In this document: positions 1 to 8,321 of the stretch, piece after piece
Layout of the letters: every line of letters begins with the position of its first letter
Numbering within the stretch: the stretch's first letter is position 1
Source: Amycolatopsis coloradensis
GTDB lineage: Bacteria; Actinomycetota; Actinomycetes; Mycobacteriales; Pseudonocardiaceae
Assembly: GCF_001953865.1 (NCBI RefSeq)
Contig: NZ_MQUQ01000037.1
Coordinates: forward strand, 1-64,000
Length of the DNA stretch: 64,000 nt
Direction of reading: 5' to 3'
Notes under the pieces: model-generated
What the model saw: the letters and a program-made list of their open reading frames with translations, nothing else
Told to the model about the DNA's origin: nothing
Database searches by the model: none
Made by a program: the position numbers and the translations under genes

Positions 1-40
1 CGCGTTCGATCACTAACACCAACTTCACGGAATCACTCAT
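1..40. other. Left window edge, no gene seen
   Basis: The first 40 bases, and the stretch from 92 to 185 before the riboswitch, contain no convincing coding signal. The open frames on the minus strand here are antisense shadows of the downstream aminotransferase gene. Any gene belonging to the palindrome at 41-91 must end outside the window. Confidence 0.5.
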
Positions 41-91
41 CTAGTTGCGGTACTTGCGTGTGCAAGTACCGCAACTAGAGGACGAATTGCG
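41..91. repeat. Palindromic repeat, copy A (CCTCTAGTTGCGG family)
   Basis: The inner palindrome ctagttgcggtacttgc / gcaagtaccgcaactag is perfect over 17 bp per arm with a GTGT loop. It is followed by gaggacgaattgcg, which is the outer right arm of copies B (19033-19099) and C (33554-33617). The matching left outer arm is missing here and replaced by unrelated sequence, so this copy is truncated or rearranged. There is no T-tract. By analogy with copies B and C it may terminate a gene lying left of the window. Confidence 0.8.
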
Positions 92-185
92 TGGGTTCTC
101 CTCGGTTGCGGGATGCGTGACCGGCGTCTCAACATGCGGACAAGGGGTGGCTTGATCGCCGGTGGATCGGCTAACTTCGTCTGTA

Positions 186-301
186 GGTCACGAGTGTCAG
201 CGTCAAGCCCCGGCTAGCTGACCGGCAACCCTCCTTCCGCGGCGGGGTGCCCCGGGTGAGGACCTGGCTCGTCGCGCGGTGCGGCGGGCAAGCGCGGGAT
301 C
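186..301 (+). promoter_or_regulatory. SAM-IV riboswitch
   Basis: The run starts ggtcacgagtgtcagcgtca and continues through gccccggctagctgaccgg, caaccctcc, gcggcggggtgccccgggtg and gaggacc, ending in a 3' hairpin and the ggcaagcgcggg pseudoknot segment. This matches, block by block and in the same order, the SAM-IV aptamer known from actinobacteria, including M. tuberculosis. It ends about 30 bases before the aminotransferase start codon, so it should act in cis on that gene, presumably lowering expression when S-adenosylmethionine is abundant. No clear intrinsic terminator is visible between aptamer and gene. Control by masking the ribosome binding site (ggagg at 322-326) is therefore the simpler guess. 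Confidence 0.9.
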
Positions 302-332
302 CTCGTCGGGTCCCCTGGCCCGGAGGATGACG

Positions 333-1703
333 ATGACTCTCGCTCTCGAACGCACCAGCACCAGCACTCCCGCCCCTGTCGCGGAAGCCGTTGTCACACA
401 CGAAATCCCGACAGTCGCGTGCGCCGATCTGCGGGTTCCGCTGGTCACCGGCGGCGACATCGCGTACGCCAACCTCGATCACGCGGCGAGCGCCCCCTGT
501 CTGGACAAGGTGCGCGACGCGGTCGACGAATTCCTGCCCTGGTACGCCAGCGTCCACCGCGGCGCCGGGTTCGCCTCGCAGGTCTCCACCAAACTTTACG
601 AGCGCACGCGGGGAATCCTGCGGGACTTCGTCGACGCGCGGTCGACCGACACCGTCGTGTTCACCCGCAACACCACCGATTCCTTCAACCTTCTCGCGCG
701 CAGCCTGCCGAAGCACACGTCGGTCGTCGTGTTCGACACCGACCACCACGCCGCGCTGCTGCCGTGGAAGGGCCCGAACGTCCGCCGGATCCAGACGCCG
801 CGCACCCGTCTCGCCGCGGTGTCCGCTGTGGACGAAGCGCTCGCCGACTGCCCGCAGGGCCCGCGGCTGGTCGTCCTCACCGGCGCGTCCAACGTGACCG
901 GGGAACTGTTGCCGGTCAAGGAGATCGCCGCCGTCGCGCGACGGCACGGCGCCCGGATCGCACTCGACGCCGCGCAGCTCGCGCCGCACCGCAAGATCTC
1001 CGTGCGCAAACTGGACGTCGACTACGTCGCGCTGTCTGGCCACAAGTTGTACGCACCCTTCGGTGCGGGCGCGCTGATCGGCCGCGCCGACTGGCTGCGC
1101 GCCGCCCAGCCGTACCTCGCCGGTGGTGGCGCGACGAAGCTCGTCACCCGCGACTCCGAAGACCTCGGCGTGGTCTGGAACGCCGGTGCCGAGCGGCACG
1201 AAGCCGGTTCCCCCAACACTGTCGGCGTCTACGCGCTCGGTGTCGCCTGCGAGACGCTGGCCGGGAACTGGGACGCCATCGTCGCCCACGAAGACGAACT
1301 GCTGGCGCGGCTGCGGCGTGGTCTCGCGGGCATCCCCGGTTTCGCCGAACTGCGGCTGTTCGACGCGCCGGTCGACCGGGTCGGCACGCTCAGCTTCGTC
1401 GTCGACGGCTTCGAGCCCGGCTGGCTCGCCGCGGTCCTGTCCGCGGAGTACGGCATCGGCGTGCGGGACGGCGCGTTCTGCGCGCACGTCGCCACCAAAC
1501 GGCTGATCTCCGCCGCCGGTTCGACCGGCCAGCAGGCCGTCCGGGTCAGCCTCGGCCTCGGCAGCACCACCGAGCACGTGGACCGGGTCGTCCTGGCCCT
1601 GCGCCAGATCGTCGCCCGCGGCGCCCGCTGGCAGTACGAGAAGCCGGAAGGCCGCTGGGTTCCCGAAGGGGATCCGCGGGAGCTGCCCCCGTTCTGCGCC
1701 TGA
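333..1703 (+). CDS. Cysteine desulfurase-like aminotransferase class V
   Basis: A 456-residue PLP-dependent fold-type I enzyme of the aminotransferase class V / cysteine desulfurase family. The Schiff-base lysine is in SGHKLYAPFGAG (about residue 238). The N-terminal YANLDHAASAP and the C-terminal RDGAFCAH (Cys about 383) sit where SufS-type desulfurases carry their cofactor site and catalytic cysteine. The substrate cannot be proved from sequence, but the SAM-IV riboswitch directly upstream ties the gene to sulfur amino acid metabolism, so L-cysteine or a related sulfur compound is likely. The start at 333 is chosen because ggagg at 322-326 lies 6 bases ahead of it; the ATG at 327 would abut the same site. 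Confidence 0.85.
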   Translation: MTLALERTSTSTPAPVAEAVVTHEIPTVACADLRVPLVTGGDIAYANLDHAASAPCLDKVRDAVDEFLPWYASVHRGAGFASQVSTKLYERTRGILRDFVDARSTDTVVFTRNTTDSFNLLARSLPKHTSVVVFDTDHHAALLPWKGPNVRRIQTPRTRLAAVSAVDEALADCPQGPRLVVLTGASNVTGELLPVKEIAAVARRHGARIALDAAQLAPHRKISVRKLDVDYVALSGHKLYAPFGAGALIGRADWLRAAQPYLAGGGATKLVTRDSEDLGVVWNAGAERHEAGSPNTVGVYALGVACETLAGNWDAIVAHEDELLARLRRGLAGIPGFAELRLFDAPVDRVGTLSFVVDGFEPGWLAAVLSAEYGIGVRDGAFCAHVATKRLISAAGSTGQQAVRVSLGLGSTTEHVDRVVLALRQIVARGARWQYEKPEGRWVPEGDPRELPPFCA

Positions 1704-1722
1704 CCCACTACTCTCCCCTCGC

Positions 1723-2319
1723 ATGGGGAGCGAGCGACCGCGTTACTGGTTTCCGCTGGCGTTGCTGGGATTCGCCCAGCTGACGGTGGTGGCCTTGTCC
1801 GTCGGCACGAGCCGTTCCGAGGGCTGGTTCGCCTACGCGCCTCCTCCCGGGCAAGGGCAGTACCAAGGGCTTTACGGCGTGGAGATGAGCCGTGAAGCCG
1901 TGTCCGCCGTTTCGGTCATCGGCATGAGCCGGCTGGACAACTGGCTGTTCGCCGTGCTCGCGGTCTACCTCGGCACCGTGCTCTTCTATGCCTTCCGGTC
2001 GAAGCGCCTGCCGTGGTGGAAGGTCGCCGCGATCGCCCTCGGCGGCCTGGTCGCCATCGTGCTGGCGGATCTGGTCGGCTACTGGGAACTCGACATGGAC
2101 GGCGACACGCGGAGCGCGGTCCTGCTGACACTGGGCCTGGCCTTGCTCGCCTGGCTGGACCGCAGTGTGCTGGTGCTGGTCGTGGCCGCGGTGTTCGTGC
2201 TCTGCGCGGTCGTGCTCGCCCAAGGACAGCTCGCACTGGTGCTGTCGTCGCTGGTCGCGCTCGCCGGGGCGTTTACGGCGCTGCTGAGCAGGCCGAAGGC
2301 GGCCGCCGAGGAGACCTGA
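1723..2319 (+). CDS. Hypothetical multi-pass membrane protein
   Basis: A 198-residue protein with about five hydrophobic segments: near residues 8-28, 72-90, 98-117, 130-146 and 148-185. The first is followed by a polar extracytoplasmic-looking loop rich in Gly, Gln and Tyr. I do not recognise a family. It lies 19 bases after the aminotransferase and 20 bases before lspA on the same strand, so it may be co-transcribed with either. No Shine-Dalgarno is evident. A TACTCT hexamer sits 8 bases before the ATG, compatible with a leaderless transcript, but this is weak. Confidence 0.7.
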   Translation: MGSERPRYWFPLALLGFAQLTVVALSVGTSRSEGWFAYAPPPGQGQYQGLYGVEMSREAVSAVSVIGMSRLDNWLFAVLAVYLGTVLFYAFRSKRLPWWKVAAIALGGLVAIVLADLVGYWELDMDGDTRSAVLLTLGLALLAWLDRSVLVLVVAAVFVLCAVVLAQGQLALVLSSLVALAGAFTALLSRPKAAAEET

Positions 2320-2343
2320 GCACGCTCAGTGGACAATGGGTGA

Positions 2344-2907
2344 GTGAGTACAGAGCCCGAAACCGCGCCACCGTCGCCGCCGCTGCCCAAAAAGCGCGTC
2401 GCCGTGGTGTTCGCCGTCGCCGCGGTGCTGTGGGGGATCGACCTCCTCACCAAGCAGATCGCCGTGTCCACGCTGGAGGGCAAGCAGCCGGTCGAGTTCC
2501 TCGGCGGGCTGGTGTACTTCCAGCTCGTGCGCAACCCCGGCGCCGCCTTCTCGATGGCGACCGGGCTGACCTGGGTGCTCGCGCTGGTCGCGGCCGCGGT
2601 CGTGGTCGCCATCGTCTGGCTGGCGCGGCGGCTGCGTTCGGTCGGCTGGGCGATCGGCCTCGGCCTCGTGCTGGCGGGCGCGCTCGGCAACCTGACCGAC
2701 CGGATCTTCCGCGCGCCGGGCCCGCTGCGGGGCCACGTCGTCGACATGATCTCCGCGTTCGCGCCGAACGGGCAGGGCTGGGCGATCTTCAACGTCGCCG
2801 ACTCCGCGATCTGCGTCGGCGGGGTGCTCATCGTGATCCTTTCCTTGCTGGGCAAGGACTACGACGGATCATCTACAAAAGACAAGAAGAAAGCGGCAAC
2901 CGAATGA
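2344..2907 (+). CDS. lspA: Lipoprotein signal peptidase II
   Basis: A 187-residue integral membrane aspartic protease that cleaves the signal peptide of diacylglyceryl-modified prolipoproteins at the cytoplasmic membrane. Four hydrophobic segments are visible. The two catalytic aspartates fall in the family blocks GNLTDRIFR...GHVVDMI and FNVADSAICVG. Length fits the family, with an N-terminal Pro-rich cytoplasmic extension. The GTG at 2344 is the likeliest start; a GTG at 2340 is out of frame. The stop overlaps the start of rluD (ATGA), a pairing of lspA with rluD that is common in actinobacteria and indicates translational coupling. Confidence 0.93.
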   Translation: MSTEPETAPPSPPLPKKRVAVVFAVAAVLWGIDLLTKQIAVSTLEGKQPVEFLGGLVYFQLVRNPGAAFSMATGLTWVLALVAAAVVVAIVWLARRLRSVGWAIGLGLVLAGALGNLTDRIFRAPGPLRGHVVDMISAFAPNGQGWAIFNVADSAICVGGVLIVILSLLGKDYDGSSTKDKKKAATE

Positions 2908-3830
2908 GCGCGCGTATGCTGCCCGTTCCCGACGGGCTCGACGGAATGCGCGTCGACGCGGGACTGGCGAAACTACTGGGACTTTCCCGCACGGTCGTGG
3001 CGGAACTGGCCGAATCCGGCGAGATCCTGCTCGACGGCAGGCCCGCCGGGAAGTCGGACCGGCTGGCCGCCGGCGGGCTGCTCGAAGTGACCCTTCCTGA
3101 TCCGGCCTCACCCATCGAGGTCGTCGCGGAACCCGTCGACGGGATGAAGATTCTGCACGACGACGACGACATCGTGGTGATCTCGAAGCCGGTCGGCGTC
3201 GCCGTGCACCCGAGTCCCGGCTGGACCGGCCCGACCGTCGTCGCCGGGCTCGCCGCCGCCGGGCTGCGGATCGCGACTTCGGGCGCGGCCGAACGCCAGG
3301 GTGTCGTGCACCGGCTGGACGCCGGCACCACCGGCGTGATGGTCGTGGCCAAGAGCGAGCACGCGTACACCGTGCTGAAGCGGGCGTTCAAGGAACGCAC
3401 CGTCGACAAGGGCTACCACGCCGTCGTCCAAGGCCACCCGGATCCGACCCGCGGCACCATCGACGCGCCGATCGACCGGCACCCCCGGCACGACTACAAG
3501 TTCGCCGTCGTACAGGGCGGACGGCCCAGCGTCACGCATTACGAGGTCGTCGAGGCCTTCCGTGCCGCGTCGCTGGCCCAGATCAAGCTGGAGACGGGCC
3601 GCACGCACCAGATCCGCGTGCACTTCTCGGCGCTCAAGCATCCGTGCGCCGGCGACCTGACCTACGGCGCCGACCCGGTACTGGCGCGCAAGCTCGGCCT
3701 TTCCCGGCAGTGGCTGCACGCGAAGACGCTCGGCTTCGCGCACCCGTCCGACGGGCGCTGGGTCGAGTTCGAGTCGGAGTACCCGGACGACCTCGCCAAC
3801 GCGCTGCGGATCTTGCAGGACGAGAACTAG
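2904..3830 (+). CDS. rluD: RluA/RluD-family rRNA pseudouridine synthase
   Basis: A 308-residue pseudouridine synthase. The N-terminal 60-70 residues form an S4-like RNA-binding domain. The catalytic motif HRLDAGTTG places the nucleophilic aspartate at about residue 139. GRTHQIRVH further on is the second conserved block of the RluA family. It modifies uridines in large-subunit rRNA (family knowledge; the exact site is not readable here). It is translationally coupled to lspA through an ATGA overlap. Its 3' end overlaps the convergent gene at 3827 by 4 bases. Confidence 0.9.
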   Translation: MSARMLPVPDGLDGMRVDAGLAKLLGLSRTVVAELAESGEILLDGRPAGKSDRLAAGGLLEVTLPDPASPIEVVAEPVDGMKILHDDDDIVVISKPVGVAVHPSPGWTGPTVVAGLAAAGLRIATSGAAERQGVVHRLDAGTTGVMVVAKSEHAYTVLKRAFKERTVDKGYHAVVQGHPDPTRGTIDAPIDRHPRHDYKFAVVQGGRPSVTHYEVVEAFRAASLAQIKLETGRTHQIRVHFSALKHPCAGDLTYGADPVLARKLGLSRQWLHAKTLGFAHPSDGRWVEFESEYPDDLANALRILQDEN

Positions 3831-4828
3831 TCGTCGATCGACCAGGTCAGCGTGCGCTCGTCCGGTTCCGGCCGGGGCGACCAGCGCACGGCGACCACGC
3901 GGGTGGCGTCCGGAAGCACGTAGACGGTGTGGCCGCCGAGGGTCTCGCCCGGCCGGACGCCGATCTTGTGCGGCGGCCGTGAGGTCAGGGAGACCGGCGC
4001 CTTCGTGACCGGTGTGCCGTCCGCGGTGAGCAGTTCGAGGTAGTTGTCCGGCAGCGAGACGAACGGGGTGTTCCCGCGGTTGGTGATCTCGGTGTGCACC
4101 ACGACCGACCGCTCCCCGGCCTCCAGCGAGTAGCCCGCCGCGCTGAACAGGTAGTCCGCCGGGTCCTGGACCTCGAGCAACTGGACGGCGAGCTGCTCGC
4201 CTTCCAGGCCCTGGGTCTCCATGACGTCGCCGGTCCGGCCCTTCTTGCCCTCCGGGACCTGCCGCGGCGTGACCTGCTGTTCGTCGCCGCGGGCCCAGGA
4301 CGCGGTCTGCGGGACGCCCCAGGTGCTCATCACCGGGTCGGCGGGCGCCATCGGGGGCGCGAACTGCTGCTGCGGTGGGACGGGCGGACGCTGCTGGGGC
4401 GGCGGTGCCATCGGCTGGCGCACCGGGGCGGACGGCGGACCGGGGTAACGGCCCGAAGGCGTTCCGTGCACGTTGTACGGACCCGACGGCGTTCCCTGGA
4501 CGGTGTACGGCCCGGACGGGGTGCCCTGGACGGTGTACGGCCCGGACGGGGTGCCCTGGACGGTGTACGGCCCGGATCCCTGACCAGGCGGACGCTGCTG
4601 AGGCTGCTGCTGTGCCCAGGAAGGGGGAGAGGCGGCGATGGCGGCGCGTAGCCCGTTCGGGTCGCTTTCCACGCCCACGAGCAGCGGCAACCCGCTCCCC
4701 GAGAGGGCGACCAGCCGGTAGGCGACCTCACGCGGGTCCATCCCGACCTTCGCCGCGAGTTCGTGCACGGCCGCCTTGCCCAGGTCCGCGAGGGCGGCGA
4801 GCAGGCGGGTATCCACGGGATCGGTCAC
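3827..4828 (-). CDS. Winged-helix protein with Pro-rich tandem repeats
   Basis: A three-part protein of unknown function. The N-terminus (TDPVDTRLLAALADLGK onward) resembles an AsnC/Lrp-type winged helix. The middle is low-complexity, rich in Pro, Gln and Gly, with four tandem copies of a 10-residue unit (GTPSGPYTVQ type). The C-terminal 120 residues look like a beta-sandwich (DUF4352-like: VVVHTEITNRGNTPFVSLPDNY). The start is uncertain: the GTG at 4828 begins directly before the conserved-looking domain, but the frame stays open to an ATG at 4924 that would add 32 basic residues. It is divergent from the DUF885 gene. No signal peptide is seen, so a cytoplasmic location is inferred. Confidence 0.65.
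   Translation of the reverse strand: MTDPVDTRLLAALADLGKAAVHELAAKVGMDPREVAYRLVALSGSGLPLLVGVESDPNGLRAAIAASPPSWAQQQPQQRPPGQGSGPYTVQGTPSGPYTVQGTPSGPYTVQGTPSGPYNVHGTPSGRYPGPPSAPVRQPMAPPPQQRPPVPPQQQFAPPMAPADPVMSTWGVPQTASWARGDEQQVTPRQVPEGKKGRTGDVMETQGLEGEQLAVQLLEVQDPADYLFSAAGYSLEAGERSVVVHTEITNRGNTPFVSLPDNYLELLTADGTPVTKAPVSLTSRPPHKIGVRPGETLGGHTVYVLPDATRVVAVRWSPRPEPDERTLTWSIDD
4464..4577. repeat. 30-bp in-frame tandem repeat, about four copies
   Basis: Units start at 4464, 4494, 4524 and 4554 (last one partial). Units two and three are identical at the DNA level (ccctggacggtgtacggccc and continuing), while unit one differs at several positions. On the minus strand each unit encodes the decapeptide GTPSGPYTVQ. 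Identity at silent positions suggests recent expansion by slippage or unequal crossover, so copy number may vary between strains. Confidence 0.9.
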
Positions 4829-4967
4829 GGCCACGTCCGGGAACGCTACCGTCTCGGCCCCGGAGCCGCGGGAGAGGCCGTCCGGGTGCCGCAAAACCCG
4901 GCTTCGGTAGGTCGTGCTCTCCATTAGGGTCGGGGATACCGCCTCCGCCGATCACTGGGGAAGAAAC

Positions 4968-7900
4968 ATGAGCGAAGTCTCCGCCCTCGCCGACGAGTTC
5001 GTCGAAGCCCTCTTCGACGCCGAGCCGGTCACGCCCGCTTTGCAGGGCTTTCGTCCGGAATCGACCGGGCTCACCGATCTCAGCGAGGCCGCGGGAGACG
5101 CCTTCCGCGCGAAGCTGTCCGGTTTCGCCGAGCGGGCCGAGGCCATCGGGACCGACGGGTTGAGCGCGGAGGAGAAGACCACTCGCGACGTCCTGATCGC
5201 GATAGCGCGGGCGAGGATCGCGCTGCTGGACTCGCGGTTCGTCGAGTTCACCGTCAGCGACCTGTTCATCTCGCCCGCCGCCGAGGTGCTCACCGTGCTG
5301 CCGATGATGTCGGTCGGCACGGGCGCGCAGGCGGAGGCGCATCTCGGGCGGATCGCCGCCATCCCCGAGTACCTGCGGCAGGCCGCCCAGCGCCATCGTG
5401 ACGGTGTCGCCCGCGGCCTGGTCCCGGTCGCCTACCTGGTCGACGCCACCGTCGCGTACCTCGACCGGCACCTCGCCGAGCCGTCGGCAGACCCGCTGCT
5501 GCGCCAGCCCGCGCCCGACGACGACTTCGAGACCCGCCGTTCCGCCCTGCTGACCGACGTCGTCCGGCCGGCGATCGCCGAGTACCGCGAGGTGCTGGCG
5601 AAGGAGGTCGCGCCGCACGGCCGTCCCGAGGACAAGCCCGGCGTCTGCTGGCTGCCCGACGGCGAGCGCATCTACGCCTTGCTCGCCGAGATGCACACCA
5701 CGACCGTCCGCACTCCGCGTGAGCTGCACCAGACCGGGCTCGACGTGATCGCGAACCTCGCCGCCGAATACCGCGAGCACGGCTCCCGCGTCTTCGGCAC
5801 CACCGACCTCGCCGAGATCTTCACCAAACTCCGCACCGACCCGGACCTGCGCTGGTCGAGCGCCGAGGAGATGCTCGACTCCGCCCGCGCGGCCATCACC
5901 AGGGCCGAAGCCGAGGCGCCGAAGTGGTTCGGCCGGATCCCGCCGCAGCCGTGGAAGGTCGAGGCGGTCCCCGTCGAATCCGCGCCGGGCGCTCCCGCCG
6001 CGTACTACATGTGGCCCGCGATCGACGGTTCCCGGCCGGGGATCTACTTCGCCAACACCCACAAGGCGGAGGAACGGTTCCGGCACGCGGCGGAGGCGAC
6101 GGCGTTCCACGAGGCCATCCCCGGCCACCACTTCCAGCTGAGCCTCGCGCAGGGCCTCACCGAGCTTCCGGTGCTGCGCCGCATCGGCGACTTCACCGCG
6201 TACGCCGAGGGCTGGGGCCTTTACACCGAGCGCCTCGCCGACGAGATGGGGCTTTACTCCGACGACGTCGCGAAACTCGGCATGCTGACCATGGACTCGA
6301 TGCGTGCCGGACGGCTGGTCGTCGACACCGGGCTTCACGCGCTGGGCTGGAGCCGCCGGCAGGCCATCGACTTCCTCACCGAGAACACGCCGATGGCACT
6401 GGTCGAGATCGAGTCCGAAGTGGACCGTTACATCGCCTTCCCCGGCCAGGCGCTGTCGTACATGGTGGGACGCCTGGAGATCCAGCGCATCCGCGAGGAA
6501 GCGGAGCTGACGCTGGGCGGCCGGTTCGACATCAAGGCCTTCCACGACGTCGTGCTCGGCGGGGGATCGCTGCCGCTTTCGGTGCTGGACGGCGTGGTCC
6601 GCGACTGGGTCGCCGGTCACGGCGACACCCCGAACAGCCTCGCCGGCGAGCTGATGGAGCTCAAGTTCGAGGAGTTCCCGCTGTGGCGGTCCCTGCTCGG
6701 GCTGCCCGGTGACCACGGCTCGCTGCCCGACCCGAGCGCGGAAGCCGCGGCCGCACAGCGCGCGGCGACGGCCGCCATCGCCGAGCGAGCCGAAGCCCTT
6801 GTCACAGAAGGACTTTCCCCGGCCGAGGCGGTCACCCGCGAGGTCGTGATCCAGCAGGCGAAGGCGATGATCGACGTCGTCGACGCCCGCGCCGCCGAGT
6901 TCTCGGTCAGCGACGGGCTGGCGTCGCCCGCGTTGTTCATGCTCAACGAACTCGCGGTGCTGACGCTGAACGACGAGGAAAAGGTCCGCGGCTACTTGAA
7001 GCGGCTGGACGGGATGGGAGCTTATCTGGACGCCCTGATCGTGCGCCAGCGCGCGGCGGCGGCCGACGGACTGATCCCGCCCGGCTTCCTCGTCGAAGGC
7101 GGAATCGCTTACGTGGAGCGCTATCTCGGTGACGAGGCGGGTGACCCGCTGGCGCTCACCGCGTCCGTTTCCGTGGAGGGCTACGAAGCCGAACGGGACC
7201 GGCTGCTGGCCGAGGTCGTCCGGCCCGCCTACACCCGGTACCGCGACTTCCTCGCCACCGAGTTGCGTCCCGTGGCGAAGACCGAGAAGGAACCGGGCTT
7301 GTGCGCGCTTCCCGGCGGGCAGGAGAAGTACGCCGCGCTGATCCGGGCGCACACGTCCACCGAGCGCACCGCACAGGACCTGCACGACACCGGTCTCGAC
7401 ATGATCGCGAAACTGGCCGACCAGTACCGCGAGCTGGGCGAGAAGATCTTCGGTACCGAGGATCTCGGCGAGATCTTCGAACGGCTCCGCACCGACCCGG
7501 CCCTGCGCTGGCGTGACGGCGACGAGCTGCTCGACGCCGCGCGTGCCGCCATCACCCGTGCGGAAGCCGTGGCGCCACAATGGTTCTCGACCATCCCCGA
7601 AGAGCGGTGCGAGGTCGAACCGGTCCCGCCCGCGGAGGCGCCCGGCGGCACGCTGGCGTACTACATCGAGGCGGCACTCGACGGCTCGCGGCCGGGCACC
7701 TACTACGCGAACACCTACGAGGCCGAGCAGCGCCCGAAGCACACGAGCGAGGCGATCGCCTTTCACGAGGCCGTTCCGGGGCACCACTTCCAGATCTGCA
7801 TCGCGCACAAGCTCAAGGGCCTGCCGATGCTGCGCGGGCACGCCGACGTCAACGCCTACGTCGAAGGCTGGGGGCTCTACTCGGAGCGCCTCGCCGACGA

Positions 7901-8282
7901 GATGGGCCTGTACTCCAGCGACCTGACCCGCTTCGGCATGCTCACCCAGGATTCGATGCGTGCGGGGCGGCTGGTCGTCGACACCGGGATGCACGCGCTC
8001 GGCTGGAGCCGACAGCAGGCCGTCGACTTCCTGGCCGAGAACACGCCGATGGCCAGGGTGGAGATCGAGGCCGAGATCGACCGCTACGCCGCGGTTCCCG
8101 GCCAGGCACTGTCGTACATGGTGGGCAGGCTGGAGATCGAGCGGATCCGTGCCGAGGCCGAGGCCGCGCTCGGCGACCGGTTCGACATCAAGGGCTTCCA
8201 CGAGGTCGTGCTGAGCAACGGGATCCTGCCGCTGCGGGTGCTCGACGACGTCGTCAAGGCGTGGGTGTCCGCACACAAATAG
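4968..8282 (+). CDS. Tandem double-DUF885 protein
   Basis: A 1104-residue protein made of two complete DUF885 (PF05960-type) units fused head to tail. Each carries the putative metal-binding motif HEA(I/V)PGHHFQ, at about residue 381 and 933. Each is followed by YAEGWGLYTERLADEMGLY or its near-twin, then by SMRAGRLVVDTG and FPGQALSYMVGRLEI-type blocks. DUF885 proteins are usually single units of about 550 residues and are thought to be zinc peptidase-like; the substrate is unknown. The join is near residue 560-600. No signal peptide is seen. The start at 4968 has a purine-rich gggaaga site upstream. Both copies keep their motifs, so neither is obviously dead. Confidence 0.85.
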   Translation: MSEVSALADEFVEALFDAEPVTPALQGFRPESTGLTDLSEAAGDAFRAKLSGFAERAEAIGTDGLSAEEKTTRDVLIAIARARIALLDSRFVEFTVSDLFISPAAEVLTVLPMMSVGTGAQAEAHLGRIAAIPEYLRQAAQRHRDGVARGLVPVAYLVDATVAYLDRHLAEPSADPLLRQPAPDDDFETRRSALLTDVVRPAIAEYREVLAKEVAPHGRPEDKPGVCWLPDGERIYALLAEMHTTTVRTPRELHQTGLDVIANLAAEYREHGSRVFGTTDLAEIFTKLRTDPDLRWSSAEEMLDSARAAITRAEAEAPKWFGRIPPQPWKVEAVPVESAPGAPAAYYMWPAIDGSRPGIYFANTHKAEERFRHAAEATAFHEAIPGHHFQLSLAQGLTELPVLRRIGDFTAYAEGWGLYTERLADEMGLYSDDVAKLGMLTMDSMRAGRLVVDTGLHALGWSRRQAIDFLTENTPMALVEIESEVDRYIAFPGQALSYMVGRLEIQRIREEAELTLGGRFDIKAFHDVVLGGGSLPLSVLDGVVRDWVAGHGDTPNSLAGELMELKFEEFPLWRSLLGLPGDHGSLPDPSAEAAAAQRAATAAIAERAEALVTEGLSPAEAVTREVVIQQAKAMIDVVDARAAEFSVSDGLASPALFMLNELAVLTLNDEEKVRGYLKRLDGMGAYLDALIVRQRAAAADGLIPPGFLVEGGIAYVERYLGDEAGDPLALTASVSVEGYEAERDRLLAEVVRPAYTRYRDFLATELRPVAKTEKEPGLCALPGGQEKYAALIRAHTSTERTAQDLHDTGLDMIAKLADQYRELGEKIFGTEDLGEIFERLRTDPALRWRDGDELLDAARAAITRAEAVAPQWFSTIPEERCEVEPVPPAEAPGGTLAYYIEAALDGSRPGTYYANTYEAEQRPKHTSEAIAFHEAVPGHHFQICIAHKLKGLPMLRGHADVNAYVEGWGLYSERLADEMGLYSSDLTRFGMLTQDSMRAGRLVVDTGMHALGWSRQQAVDFLAENTPMARVEIEAEIDRYAAVPGQALSYMVGRLEIERIRAEAEAALGDRFDIKGFHEVVLSNGILPLRVLDDVVKAWVSAHK

Positions 8283-8321
8283 CGGTATCTCGGCGGCGGC
8301 GGCCGTAAATACCCTCGCCCG

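Noticed and set aside
171..1724. Long minus-strand frame across the riboswitch and aminotransferase
   Set aside because: It runs antisense to a well-supported gene and through a structured RNA; composition is that of a shadow frame.
4728..8276. A 1182-codon open frame antisense to the double-DUF885 gene
   Set aside because: Its length reflects GC-rich third positions of the real gene. The product has no motif, is low in complexity and overlaps a gene with two clear DUF885 domains.
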